64,000 nucleotides of DNA. It comes from Phyllobacterium sp. T1293 (GTDB taxonomy: Bacteria; Pseudomonadota; Alphaproteobacteria; Rhizobiales; Rhizobiaceae). Shown here one piece after another: positions 26,723-34,693 of the stretch. Location: assembly GCF_020731415.2 (NCBI RefSeq), contig NZ_CP088273.1, forward strand, positions 2,485,001-2,549,000, in the 5' to 3' direction. Each line of letters starts with the position of its first letter. Position 1 is the first letter of the stretch. The notes under the pieces were generated by a model. The model had not been told where the DNA came from. It saw only the letters and a list, made by a program, of their open reading frames with translations, and searched no databases. Position numbers and translations under genes: made by a program.

Positions 26723-27956
26723 CCAGATCCTTATCCGGAAAGCAGGTCGCGGGCAGCCCCTGCTTCGCCTGCCAATCACCAATGGAGCGTCTTGTCTTGA
26801 AGCCCGGGAAACCGTCGGCGCCACCGGCATCATAGCCCTTTTTCTCCAGCGCTTTCTGCAGGCTGGCAATATCCGAACGGTAAAGCCCGCCCACATCACC
26901 CCAGCCAACCGAGAAGCCCCTGGCGCCATTTGCTATGCGATCACCCACATGGCCGATGAAGAGCGCATAAAGATCGCTCATATTGTATTCTTTGATGACA
27001 TAGAAATTCTTGGTTACGACAAAAGCCGGTCCATGCCTTCCCGCAGGCATCAGCAGAAAGCCTTCGCGATTTGTTTCGCTTGACGGAAACGACTTGCCGT
27101 TGACGCGGGTAATGCCGAGCTTGGACCAAGCGGCGAAAGGCTTGCCCTGATCCGGTCCTTCCAGCGCGCAGCTGACAGTTTGCGGAACATTGACTTCATA
27201 GCCCCAGTCCCGCCCACGCTGCCAGCCATACTGTGCCAGATAATGGCCGATGGAACCAAGTGTGTCGGGAACCGAATTCCAGATGTCGCGCTTGCCGTCC
27301 CCGTCAAAATCCACCGCATGCTGGAGATAGGACGTCGGCATGAATTGCGGTTGCCCGAGCGCGCCAGCCCATGAACTCTTCATGGCGCCGACGCCAATAT
27401 AACCTTTTTCGACAATCTGCAGTGCTGCGATCAATTCCTTGCGGAACATGTCCTTGCGCGTGGCCAAAAAAGCCTTTGTCCCGAGCACGGTAAAGGCATT
27501 ATTGGGAATCTTGACGCTGCCATAGCCGCTTTCGCGACCCCAGATCGCCAGAACAATGGGACCCGGCACGCCATATTTGTTTTCAACGGCTTTGAGGATT
27601 TGCGCATATTGCCCGGCTCTTGCCGTACCGCCTGACGTGACCGCACCAACCGTCTTGTCATTGAAATATTTACCGGGCGAACCGAATTCCGATTGCTTCT
27701 GTTCCTTCGGCGTCTGCGGCTTTTCACCGGGCATGACCAGATCGGGCAGATCGAAATTGAGTGTGACGCCCGAAAAGGCCTGATCGAAGACCGCTTTGGA
27801 TATCCCTTGCGCCTTGGCTTCCGGCCATAGATCATTGGCAAGCCACATCCGGAATTGCGCTTCGATTTCAGGCTTGGAAGCGGCAAAACCCGCTGTTGCA
27901 TAGAGAAGGATGGCTATCACCGCCCCAAGGACTGATTTCATCGGGCGTTTGATCAA
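26706..27956 (-). CDS. Lytic murein transglycosylase, MltB family, with peptidoglycan-binding domain
   Basis: A 416-residue exported enzyme that cleaves the MurNAc-GlcNAc bond to form 1,6-anhydro ends. The start is probably the TTG at 27956, with GGAG six bases upstream; the ATG at 27941 lacks a ribosome site. The signal peptide spans about residues 1-26. The catalytic Glu142 is in IWGRESGYG. The MltB-type core (GQPQFMPTSYLQHAVDFDGDGKRDIW) ends near 340, and a C-terminal peptidoglycan-binding domain (about 355-415: IASLQKALEKKGYDAGGADGFPG...) follows. There is no lipobox, so it is periplasmic and soluble. It lies nine bases upstream-overlapping none of recR, whose gene precedes it on the same strand. 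Confidence 0.88.
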   Translation of the reverse strand: MIKRPMKSVLGAVIAILLYATAGFAASKPEIEAQFRMWLANDLWPEAKAQGISKAVFDQAFSGVTLNFDLPDLVMPGEKPQTPKEQKQSEFGSPGKYFNDKTVGAVTSGGTARAGQYAQILKAVENKYGVPGPIVLAIWGRESGYGSVKIPNNAFTVLGTKAFLATRKDMFRKELIAALQIVEKGYIGVGAMKSSWAGALGQPQFMPTSYLQHAVDFDGDGKRDIWNSVPDTLGSIGHYLAQYGWQRGRDWGYEVNVPQTVSCALEGPDQGKPFAAWSKLGITRVNGKSFPSSETNREGFLLMPAGRHGPAFVVTKNFYVIKEYNMSDLYALFIGHVGDRIANGARGFSVGWGDVGGLYRSDIASLQKALEKKGYDAGGADGFPGFKTRRSIGDWQAKQGLPATCFPDKDLVKAIR

Positions 27957-27965
27957 AGTCTTCTC

Positions 27966-28571
27966 CTATAACGTCGTCCGTGCGCGCAGGGCCGCCGTCA
28001 GCGTGCCCTCATCCAGATAATCCAGTTCGCCGCCGACGGGCACCCCATGGGCAAGCCGCGTGATGCGCACATCAAAGTCGGCAAGCTGGTCGGTGATATA
28101 ATGGGCTGTTGTCTGCCCCTCCACCGTCGCATTGACGGCGAGAATAACCTCTTTGATCTCGCCTTCCGCCACACGGCTGACGAGGCTTGCAATGTTGAGA
28201 TCATCAGGGCCGACACCATCCAGCGGCGACAGGCGGCCGCCAAGCACATGGTAGCGGACATTCATGGAACCGGCGCGTTCAAGCGCCCAAAGATCGGAAA
28301 CATCCTCAACCACGATCAGCGTAGCCCGTTCCCGGCGCGGATCGGTGCAGATCATGCAAGGATCAGACGTATCGACATTGCCGCATGTGGAACAGATACG
28401 CACCTTTTCCGCCGCATCCTGCATGGCGGAACCGAGCGGGATAAGCAGTGCTTCTTTTTTCTTGATCAGATGCAGCGCCGCCCGGCGTGCCGAACGCGGT
28501 CCAAGCCCCGGCACTTTGGCCAGAAGCTGGATCAGGCGTTCAATTTCAGGACCGGCGATTCGTTTCGACAT
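27966..28571 (-). CDS. recR: Recombination mediator protein RecR
   Basis: A 201-residue protein that, with RecO, loads RecA on SSB-coated gaps. The N-terminal helix-hairpin-helix ([19 protein letters not shown]) is followed by a four-cysteine zinc finger (Cys60, 63, 72, 75: [16 protein letters not shown]), a Toprim domain ([14 protein letters not shown]) and the C-terminal Walker B-like segment ([19 protein letters not shown]). The length is that of the family. Together with ybaB and dnaX upstream on the same strand it forms the widely conserved dnaX-ybaB-recR cluster, but here a gap of about 430 bases with a terminator separates recR from ybaB. Confidence 0.97.
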   Translation of the reverse strand: MSKRIAGPEIERLIQLLAKVPGLGPRSARRAALHLIKKKEALLIPLGSAMQDAAEKVRICSTCGNVDTSDPCMICTDPRRERATLIVVEDVSDLWALERAGSMNVRYHVLGGRLSPLDGVGPDDLNIASLVSRVAEGEIKEVILAVNATVEGQTTAHYITDQLADFDVRITRLAHGVPVGGELDYLDEGTLTAALRARTTL

Positions 28572-28814
28572 ATCGACGGTTTAAAGCAAATTCGGCTTGT
28601 AGGGAATCGCAGACGCAACCTGAGCGAAAAGTGGCCGAAATTTCACAACCCTGCATTCGTTGCCGATAGCCACGAACCAAGTAATCATCACCGCAAGCGT
28701 TGAAAGACGCAATGGTTCGAAGGCGAAGCAGCAGCACCGCGCCAGCCGGTGCATCAGGAGAATGGGCTACCTGACTGGGGCAACAGCCTTGCCTTTGAAC
28801 TTGGAGGTGAAACT

Positions 28815-28904
28815 ATGCGGAGATTCCCGTTTAGTATCACGCTTATTATGAAAAGAACCCGGACCAGCTGGCAACTGACGATCCGGGTTCAATTCTTAAG
28901 ATAA
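28815..28904 (+). CDS. Possible 29-residue arginine-rich peptide
   Basis: The ATG at 28815 follows GGAGG with seven bases spacing. The frame encodes a basic, hydrophobic peptide (MRRFPFSITLIMKRTRTSW... ending VQFLR) and overlaps the ybaB terminator hairpin. A consensus ribosome site is the only strong evidence. There is no homology to cite, and this may be chance. Confidence 0.25.
   Translation: MRRFPFSITLIMKRTRTSWQLTIRVQFLR
28855..28890 (-). terminator. Intrinsic terminator of ybaB/dnaX
   Basis: GAACCCGGA (28855-28863) and TCCGGGTTC (28882-28890) form a perfect 9-bp stem. On the minus strand it is followed by TTTTCATAAT. It lies about 110 bases after the ybaB stop codon. Confidence 0.75.
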
Positions 28905-29002
28905 GCAAGAGAGAGGTGGGCGAAAGCTCGCCTCTCACTCCAAGCTCAATATAGACCAAGCTCTGATCATTTCCAATAAACTTGTGATTGTACCGAAAAC
29001 AA

Positions 29003-29326
29003 TCAGAACGGCAGCTTGAATCCGGGCGGGATAGGCAGGCCAGCAGTGAGCGCCTGAGTCTTCTCCGCCATAACAGCCTCGACCTTCGCCTTCGCCTCAT
29101 TATGGGCAGCGATAATCAGGTCCTCAAGAATCTCGACATCATCTTCCTTGAATAGGGACGGATCGATTTTGAGCGAGGTCAACGCCCCCTTGCCTGACAG
29201 CTTCACCGTGACGAGACCGCCGCCCGAATGTCCTTCGGCTTCAAGCGCTGCGATTTCTTCCTGCATGGCGGCCATCTTGCCCTGCATTTCCTTGGCCTGT
29301 TTCATCATGCCCATAATGTCACGCAT
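29003..29326 (-). CDS. ybaB: YbaB/EbfC family nucleoid-associated protein
   Basis: A 107-residue DNA-binding protein that forms a tweezer-shaped dimer. Typical segments are [56 protein letters not shown], and the helix [16 protein letters not shown]. It lies 18 bases downstream of dnaX on the same strand, the standard arrangement, so both are probably transcribed together. Confidence 0.95.
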   Translation of the reverse strand: MRDIMGMMKQAKEMQGKMAAMQEEIAALEAEGHSGGGLVTVKLSGKGALTSLKIDPSLFKEDDVEILEDLIIAAHNEAKAKVEAVMAEKTQALTAGLPIPPGFKLPF

Positions 29327-29344
29327 GGGAAAAACTCCTTTTGA

Positions 29345-31207
29345 TCAATCGTCTTCTTCGACGGGTGCCAGCGTATCATCGCCAAGACCTGTCCCGTCCA
29401 TTGCATCCGGATCGCCATTGGCCTGCCCGGCAGGCGTCGCAATCCGCACATTGATAATCTTGGCACCGGGAAACCGCGAAAGGATCGCTGCCACATCCGG
29501 ATCGGCACGGGCATCGCTGAGCATGGAATCGCGCCGCGCCGTTTCAGTTTCGTTGATCGTTTGCGCACCCTGCTCGCGTGACAAGGACACCATCCAGCGC
29601 GCGCCAGTCCATGCGGTCAGTTTTTGCGACAGATCCGTGATCAGGGTTTTTGGCGCATCATCGGTCAGATTGATCTCAAGCCTGCCCGGCTTGATGCTGA
29701 CGAGCCGGACGCAATTCTTGACCAGAATCTTGAACTGCATATTGCGCTCTTTTTCCGCGAGCGCGATGATATCGGCGATGCTGTTTACCGGAACCGATAG
29801 AGCCTGTTCTTCAACCACAGGCTGCGCTTGCACAACGGGCTCCGGTTGTGCCGTCGGCTCAACCAGCCGCATGGTGGCACCGCCGCCTGAACTTACGGTA
29901 TTGCGGGCAGGTGCTACCGCATCCGCCGGTGCCGAACGGCCCAAAGCCTGTCCACCACCATTACCGGGACGCGGGCCATCGCTTCGCGGCGATTGGCCAG
30001 ATGGAGACGCACCGTTTTCCAGCGATTTCAGCGCTTCATCCAATGTCGGCAGATCGGCGGCATGGGTCAGCCGGATCAACAGCATTTCGGCGGCCTGGAC
30101 CGGACGGTTGGATGCATCCACCTCGGCAATGCCTTTCAGCAGCATCTGCCATGTGCGGGAAAGCACCCGAATGGAAAGTTTTTCCGCATAGTCCCTGCCG
30201 CGTACCCGTTCGTCTTCCGACAGCGAAATATCGTCAGCCACATCAGGGGTGAAACGAATGCGCGTCACCAGATGATTGAAGTCGGCAAGATCGGAAAGCA
30301 CAACACTTGGATCGGCCCCGACATCATATTGCGCACGGAACTCGCGCAGGGCCGAGGCCACATCGCCGCGCATCAGCATTTCAAACAGATCGATGATACG
30401 GGCGCGATCGGCAAGACCCAGCATGGAACGCACGGTGTCCGCATCGACATTGCCCGCACCATGGGCAATCGCCTGATCGAAGATCGAGAGAGAATCACGC
30501 GCCGAGCCTTCGCCAGCACGGGCAATCATCGCCAGCGATGCCGCATCAACCGTGATGCTTTCCTTGTCCGCAATCTTCTTCAACAAACCAGTCAGCATGT
30601 TCGCATCAATGCGGCGCAGGTCGAAACGCTGGCAACGCGACAGAACAGTGATCGGAACTTTACGGATTTCCGTCGTGGCAAAGATGAATTTGACGTGGGG
30701 TGGCGGCTCTTCCAATGTTTTCAGCAGGCCGTTGAAAGCCTGATTGGACAGCATATGCACTTCGTCGATGATATAGACTTTGTAGCGGGCCGAAACCGGG
30801 CGGTAGCGCACCTGCTCGATAATCTCTCTGATATCATCAATACCCGTATGCGAGGCGGCGTCCATCTCGATCACATCGACATGGCGGCCTTCCATGATCG
30901 CCTGACAATGTTCACCGGGAACAGACAGGTCGATGGTCGGTTTGTCGATCTCAGCGGTCTTGTAATTGAGTGCTCGGGCCAGAATACGCGCCGTAGTCGT
31001 CTTGCCGACCCCGCGCACGCCGGTCAGCATCCACGCTTGCGCTATACGGCCGGTCTCGAACGCATTGGTGAGCGTGCGCACCATAGGTTCCTGACCGACC
31101 AGATCGTCGAAATTCTGCGGGCGATATTTGCGGGCGAGCACGCGATAGGCGCTATCTGCCGTTTTGGTGTCCATCCCGGTTGATTCCGCTCCTGCATTGC
31201 TCTTCAT
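29345..31207 (-). CDS. dnaX: DNA polymerase III subunit gamma/tau
   Basis: A 620-residue clamp-loader ATPase from the ATG at 31207; the ATG at 31174 (MDTKTADSAYRVLARKYRPQ) is an equally good start. The frame is open to 31405, but that would run through the SRP RNA gene, so the longer forms are rejected. Visible motifs are Walker A GVRGVGKTT, a DEVHML Walker B, and an ATP-sensor SRC (VLSRCQRFDL). The usual gamma zinc-module cysteines seem to be absent: the segment after Walker A (LNYKTAEIDKPTIDLSVPGEHCQAIMEG) keeps only one Cys, a trait also seen in other alphaproteobacterial DnaX. The C-terminal tau region (about 440-620) includes a Pro/Gly-rich linker and a DnaE-binding end. No slippery A-run for gamma production was noticed. 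Confidence 0.95.
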   Translation of the reverse strand: MKSNAGAESTGMDTKTADSAYRVLARKYRPQNFDDLVGQEPMVRTLTNAFETGRIAQAWMLTGVRGVGKTTTARILARALNYKTAEIDKPTIDLSVPGEHCQAIMEGRHVDVIEMDAASHTGIDDIREIIEQVRYRPVSARYKVYIIDEVHMLSNQAFNGLLKTLEEPPPHVKFIFATTEIRKVPITVLSRCQRFDLRRIDANMLTGLLKKIADKESITVDAASLAMIARAGEGSARDSLSIFDQAIAHGAGNVDADTVRSMLGLADRARIIDLFEMLMRGDVASALREFRAQYDVGADPSVVLSDLADFNHLVTRIRFTPDVADDISLSEDERVRGRDYAEKLSIRVLSRTWQMLLKGIAEVDASNRPVQAAEMLLIRLTHAADLPTLDEALKSLENGASPSGQSPRSDGPRPGNGGGQALGRSAPADAVAPARNTVSSGGGATMRLVEPTAQPEPVVQAQPVVEEQALSVPVNSIADIIALAEKERNMQFKILVKNCVRLVSIKPGRLEINLTDDAPKTLITDLSQKLTAWTGARWMVSLSREQGAQTINETETARRDSMLSDARADPDVAAILSRFPGAKIINVRIATPAGQANGDPDAMDGTGLGDDTLAPVEEDD

Positions 31208-31281
31208 TGCGTCAGACAAGTTTGTACCGCCGCACACCGCAGCGTCAATGCCGGATAACGGCTTTGAAGAGGATAAAGGGT

Positions 31282-31377
31282 GGGAGGCTGGCACGGCGAC
31301 CCGTGCCTGGCTCGTTGGGGCTGCTTCCTTCCGGACCTGACCCGGTTGGCGAGTGGCTCGTCCACCACCAACCTCCC
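31282..31377 (-). ncRNA. ffs: Signal recognition particle RNA (4.5S type)
   Basis: On the minus strand the conserved SRP hairpin core reads GGTCAGGTCCGGAAGGAAGC, matching the GNRA-like apical loop and internal loop that bind Ffh. The ends GGGAGG...CCTCCC pair, giving a small, mostly double-stranded RNA of about 96 nt. Location just upstream of dnaX is usual in alphaproteobacteria. A promoter-like CTTGCT with a GATAT box about 17 bases later lies upstream (around 31387-31415). Confidence 0.93.
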
Positions 31378-31448
31378 GAGGCTCATATCGGCAATCTTTA
31401 CGCAAAAAGCAAGCGGAACGACAAAAAAACTGCTATTTGTTGCAAATC

Positions 31449-31850
31449 ATGACGTTCATACTCGATAGCAAACTTGCAGCTGATACAATTCCCATTGCAA
31501 GGCTGGGCCTTTGTGACCTGCGCCTGATGAATGACCGGCGCTGGCCCTGGCTTATTCTCGTGCCGCAACGGGTTGGAATCAGCGAGATTCATGACCTCAC
31601 GCCGCTTGATCAGACCATGCTTGTTTTCGAGTCTGGTATAGCCGCACAGGCCCTGAAAACTGTCGCCAATTGTGAAAAGATCAATACTGGCGCACTTGGC
31701 AATATTGTGCGGCAGCTGCATTTGCATGTGATTGCCCGCAACACGGGCGATCCTGCGTGGCCCGGACCTGTCTGGGGACATGGTATTCGCGAACCCTATG
31801 GCGAAAAAGATGCAAGGGACTTTGCGAACGCCATTCTCGGGGCTATCTAA
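31449..31850 (+). CDS. HIT domain protein
   Basis: A 133-residue nucleotide-binding hydrolase or transferase of the histidine-triad superfamily. The ATG at 31449 gives the natural N-terminus. The motif region reads NIVRQLHLHVIARNTGDPAWPGPVWG. The first His of the triad is replaced by Gln (Q-L-H-L-H-V), as I recall for this alphaproteobacterial subfamily with the conserved PAWPGPVWG tail. Substrates are probably dinucleotides or nucleotide conjugates, not identifiable here. It sits divergent from the SRP RNA and 53 bases before nudC, possibly co-transcribed with it. Confidence 0.85.
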   Translation: MTFILDSKLAADTIPIARLGLCDLRLMNDRRWPWLILVPQRVGISEIHDLTPLDQTMLVFESGIAAQALKTVANCEKINTGALGNIVRQLHLHVIARNTGDPAWPGPVWGHGIREPYGEKDARDFANAILGAI

Positions 31851-31903
31851 TTCTTCACACCATGTGAGTCCCCCATCCGGACCAGCCTTCTGGAGCTTTA
31901 TCC

Positions 31904-32848
31904 ATGCCGTTTCGCCTTTATGATGTTCCGGAAGCGGAAGCGAGCCACTTTGTCGGATTTGCCGGCAACAGGATCAACCGCCATGCGGAAAAGCGCAGCG
32001 ATGACGTCGTGACGGTTGCACTGGCAGACGCAAACACACGCATGTTGCTGATTGTGCAAGGCCATGTGCTGGTGGCTCAGGGCGACGGCATCGGCAATGC
32101 TCTTTTCGGGCTTGAGGAGGCTGCGGCATTGCTGCCGAACCCGAACAGGATGATCTATTTGGGTATGCAGGACGAGACACCGGTTCTTGCGACCTTAAGC
32201 GGCATCGATCTGGCAACCTTACCCGAGACAATCAAGGCCATTGAATATCGTCCTGTTTACACGCAGGGTCTTGTCCCAGAGGATCAGGTCGGTGCCATGG
32301 CGCAGGCGGTCTCCTTACTGACATGGCATGAGAATCATCGCTTCTGCGGGCGCTGTGGTTCGGAAACGGTGATGCGCGACGGCGGCTATCGCCGCACCTG
32401 CCCCAATTGTGACGCCCAGCATTTCCCACGCACCGATCCCGTGGCCATCATGATGGTGGTGCGCGGCGACAAATGCCTGCTGGCGCGCGGTGCGCATTTT
32501 GGACCGGGCATGTATTCCTGCCTCGCCGGTTTTATCGAGCCCGGTGAAACCATCGAAAATGCCGTGCGGCGCGAGACGCTCGAAGAAACCAACCTGCCGA
32601 TTGGCCGCGTTGTCTATCATGCGTCGCAGCCCTGGCCATTTCCCTATTCGCTGATGATTGGCTGCCATGCGGAGGCACTCTCCGACGATTACACGCTTGA
32701 TACGGCGGAACTGGAAGCGGGCCGCTGGTTCACCCGCGAGGAAGTCGTCCTGATGCTTGATCGCACCCACCCGGAAGGGTTGATGACACCCCCTCCCGGC
32801 GCCATTGCCGCCCATCTCATCCGCAGCTGGGTTGAGAGCGGAACGTAG
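31904..32848 (+). CDS. nudC: NAD(+) diphosphatase (NADH pyrophosphatase) NudC
   Basis: A 314-residue Nudix hydrolase that cleaves NAD(H) and NAD-capped RNA ends. An N-terminal domain is followed by a four-cysteine zinc ribbon (Cys148, 151, 166, 169), a Nudix box (GFIEPGETIENAVRRETLEETN, about 209-230) and the NudC-specific SQPWPFPYS array just after it. The start ATG at 31904 follows GGAG. The length is somewhat above the E. coli enzyme because of the N-terminal domain, as in other alphaproteobacteria. Confidence 0.95.
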   Translation: MPFRLYDVPEAEASHFVGFAGNRINRHAEKRSDDVVTVALADANTRMLLIVQGHVLVAQGDGIGNALFGLEEAAALLPNPNRMIYLGMQDETPVLATLSGIDLATLPETIKAIEYRPVYTQGLVPEDQVGAMAQAVSLLTWHENHRFCGRCGSETVMRDGGYRRTCPNCDAQHFPRTDPVAIMMVVRGDKCLLARGAHFGPGMYSCLAGFIEPGETIENAVRRETLEETNLPIGRVVYHASQPWPFPYSLMIGCHAEALSDDYTLDTAELEAGRWFTREEVVLMLDRTHPEGLMTPPPGAIAAHLIRSWVESGT

Positions 32849-32855
32849 GGTTGTG

Positions 32856-33083
32856 GTGGTTCGTGGTTCGACAAGCTCACCATGAGAGACATGGGTGATG
32901 CAAGGCTAATCGCAGAGGCCTAGCTCACCATGAGGGGCTTGGGTGATGCAAGGCTGATCGCAGAGACCAAACATCACCAACGTTGCACATCGCAAAAGTT
33001 GCAGAATATGACAGCCCGCAATACTTGCAGAACTTGGCTCCCTGCAATCCTCCCTCTCCCTCATCCTGAGCTTGTCGAAGGGC
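32856..33083. repeat. Dispersed repeat with inverted ends, containing a tandem 46-bp duplication
   Basis: The left end reads ggttcgtggttcgacaagct then caccatgag, and the right end (33058-33083) ccctcatcctgagcttgtcg, so the ends are imperfect inverted repeats. Within it, 32875-32920 and 32923-32968 are direct repeats of about 46 bp (gctcaccatgag...ggtgatgcaaggct...atcgcagag) with a few substitutions. Related copies are at 5229 and 33684. It is non-coding. Confidence 0.7.
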
Positions 33084-33159
33084 GCGGCTATGGTTCTGCA
33101 ACCACCTATTTTCAAAAAAATCGTGCCAACTTATCCAACACCATCCAGCCTCGCTTATT

Positions 33160-33405
33160 CTGATGGTGTCCTTTCCGGCGGGAATGCTCCGGAAACCTTC
33201 TGAAGTCAGGAAAGGATCGGTGATTTCACCTGCGGGGAGAACCCAGCCGCAGGGGAAGCGGTTTTATCTCACAAGGGTAAAACCAGTCATCGGGACGGGT
33301 GATCCGGTTATTTTCTTGGTTGAAACAGGAAAATCTCCGGGGAACGCATGACTACACTACCAATACCAAGACTTCCGCGTTCCCCTTTGGATCGCCCGTC
33401 TTTCC
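33160..33405. ncRNA. Candidate structured RNA of unknown class
   Basis: A 245-base stretch with at least six compensating helices. TCCTTTCC (33169-33176) pairs with GGAAAGGA (33208-33215). GGTG-attt-CACC lies at 33219-33230. CCTGCGG (33229-33235) pairs with CCGCAGG (33247-33253). GGTTTTA (33260-33266) pairs with TAAAACC (33278-33284). GGGGAACGC (33339-33347) pairs with GCGTTCCCC (33377-33385). GACGGGTGATCC (33294-33305) pairs with GGATCGCCCGTC (33389-33400), with one GU. The last two are nested, giving a long-range closing stem. It matches no riboswitch, tmRNA, RNase P or 6S pattern I know. The frame MVSFPAGMLRK... (33163-33351) has no ribosome site. Confidence 0.45.
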
Positions 33406-33478
33406 CACCTCATCAATAGCCAGACGCAAAAGCGGGCGTGGTAATGGGGAGATATATTCCGCAACTGGTGAATGCAAT

Positions 33479-33670
33479 CACCCCCCTCTGTCCTGTCGGA
33501 CATCTCCCCCACAAGGGGGGAGATCAGCCGTCATTACGGCCTTTGCACAATCTGAAACTTTGCCGGTTGTGCAAAGGCGTTGATGTCAATGTGATCTCCC
33601 CCTTGTGGGGGTCCGAAGGACGGGCGAGACCCGTGGCTCGCCCCGGTAGCCTGACAAGGCAGAGGGGGTG
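33479..33670. repeat. MITE-like palindromic element
   Basis: A 192-bp element with terminal inverted repeats CACCCCCCTCTG (33479-33490) and CAGAGGGGGTG (33660-33670). It has sub-terminal gatctccccc blocks in inverted orientation and a perfect 10-bp central hairpin: CTTTGCACAA (33541-33550) with TTGTGCAAAG (33567-33576). It has no coding capacity. It resembles short palindromic elements common between genes in rhizobial genomes. Confidence 0.75.
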
Positions 33671-33683
33671 AATGCCACCACTT

Positions 33684-33805
33684 CGTGGTTCGTGGTTCGT
33701 GGTTCGACAAGCTCACCATGAGGGAGAGTGAGGATGCAATGCCAATCGCAAAGGGCGCAGAATTTAGCGCCCCTCATCCTGAGCCTGTCGAAGGGCGAAC
33801 CATAG
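33684..33805. repeat. Dispersed repeat with inverted ends, second complete copy
   Basis: The left end cgtggttcgtggttcgtggt, followed by tcgacaagctcaccatgaggg, is mirrored by the right end ccctcatcctgagcctgtcg and aagggcgaacc. It is related to the element at 32856-33083 and to the half copy at 5229-5303. It lies 26 bases from the end of pheA and is non-coding. Confidence 0.7.
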
Positions 33806-33830
33806 CTATGCAGCAGAGGCCAACAGCTAT

Positions 33831-34691
33831 CTACTCATCACTCTGCGAGCTGCGGAATGTAGTATCCGCGGGATAGACACCCAGAATCCGCACTTCCTTC
33901 GAGAAGAATTCCAGCTCTTCCAGCGCCTGGGCGACATTCTTGTCGTCAGGATGTCCTTCAATATCGGCATAGAACTGCGTTGCCGTGAACTTGCCATCAA
34001 TCTGATAGCTTTCCAGCTTGGTCATGTTGACGCTGTTCGTGGCGAAGCCGCCCATGGCTTTATAGAGCGCGGCCGGAACGTTGCGCACGCGGAATACAAA
34101 GGTTGTCATCATGAGTTCGTCCGACTTGCGCGGGGCCCATTTCTTCGTTTTGGTCAGAACGACGAAGCGCGTCACATTGTTCTCGGTGTCCTCGACATCC
34201 TCTTCCAGAATATCGAGACCGTAGAGGCTGGAGGCAAGACGCGGCGCAAGCGCTGCCATTGTCTTGTCCTTCACATCGGAAACGAGCCGCGCTGCACCGG
34301 CTGTGTCACCGGCAATAACCGGCTTCCAGCCATTCTTGCGGATATATTTGCGGCACTGGCCCAGCGCATGGATATGGCTGTGAACCGTGACAATATCGCT
34401 GCGCTTGGTACCCGGCAGAACCATCAGCTGGAAATGAATAGGCAGAAAGTACTCGCCAACAATATGCAGGCGCGATTCCGGCAAAAGATGATGGATATCG
34501 GCCACGCGCCCGGCAATCGTGTTCTCGATCGGGATCATGGCAAGATCGGCTGCACCGCTCTCAACCGCATTGAACGCATCCTCAAAGGTCGGGCATGGCA
34601 GCGGTTCCATCTGCGGAAACATGTTCCGGCACGCCGTGTCGGAATTAGCGCCGGGTTCGCCCTGAAAGGAGATGCGGTTGGTCTTGGCCAT
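33831..34691 (-). CDS. pheA: Prephenate dehydratase
   Basis: A 286-residue monofunctional enzyme that converts prephenate to phenylpyruvate in phenylalanine synthesis. The catalytic domain (about 5-180) carries the active-site Thr motif NNVTRFVVL. The C-terminal ACT domain (about 200-275: TTFVFRVRNVPAALYKAMGGFATNSVNMTKLESYQID) binds phenylalanine for feedback inhibition. The ATG at 34691 is preferred over a TTG six bases upstream because AGGG lies about nine bases before it. It begins two bases after the kdsB stop, so the two genes are coupled. No chorismate mutase domain is fused. Confidence 0.95.
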   Translation of the reverse strand: MAKTNRISFQGEPGANSDTACRNMFPQMEPLPCPTFEDAFNAVESGAADLAMIPIENTIAGRVADIHHLLPESRLHIVGEYFLPIHFQLMVLPGTKRSDIVTVHSHIHALGQCRKYIRKNGWKPVIAGDTAGAARLVSDVKDKTMAALAPRLASSLYGLDILEEDVEDTENNVTRFVVLTKTKKWAPRKSDELMMTTFVFRVRNVPAALYKAMGGFATNSVNMTKLESYQIDGKFTATQFYADIEGHPDDKNVAQALEELEFFSKEVRILGVYPADTTFRSSQSDE

Positions 34692-34693
34692 AA

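Larger units (their letters stand above)
28572..29002. other. Intergenic region between ybaB and recR
   Basis: About 430 bases in a cluster that is usually tight. It contains the ybaB terminator (28855-28890), a second imperfect hairpin (gagagg...cctctc, 28911-28936) and one possible 29-codon plus-strand frame (28815-28904). From 28572 to 28800 nothing specific was recognised; the recR promoter should lie there. Confidence 0.5.

Noticed and set aside
29993..31183. Plus-strand frame of 396 codons opposite dnaX
   Set aside because: Shadow of dnaX, with no domain and His/Arg-rich content typical of antisense frames in GC-rich genes.
31208..31405. Extension of dnaX to an upstream start at 31405
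   Set aside because: The extra N-terminal residues are translated from the SRP RNA gene, have no ribosome site and are not family-like.
33163..33351. 62-codon frame starting MVSFPAGMLRK in the nudC-pheA island
   Set aside because: There is no ribosome site, and its bases are dominated by self-complementary stems; a structured RNA explains it better.
33160..33405. Cobalamin, glycine or other known riboswitch, or tmRNA piece
   Set aside because: Conserved boxes of these classes are missing, and the next gene on either strand is separated by repeats.
33479..33670. CRISPR-like repeat array
   Set aside because: Repeats are inverted and irregular, with no spacer pattern and no cas genes.
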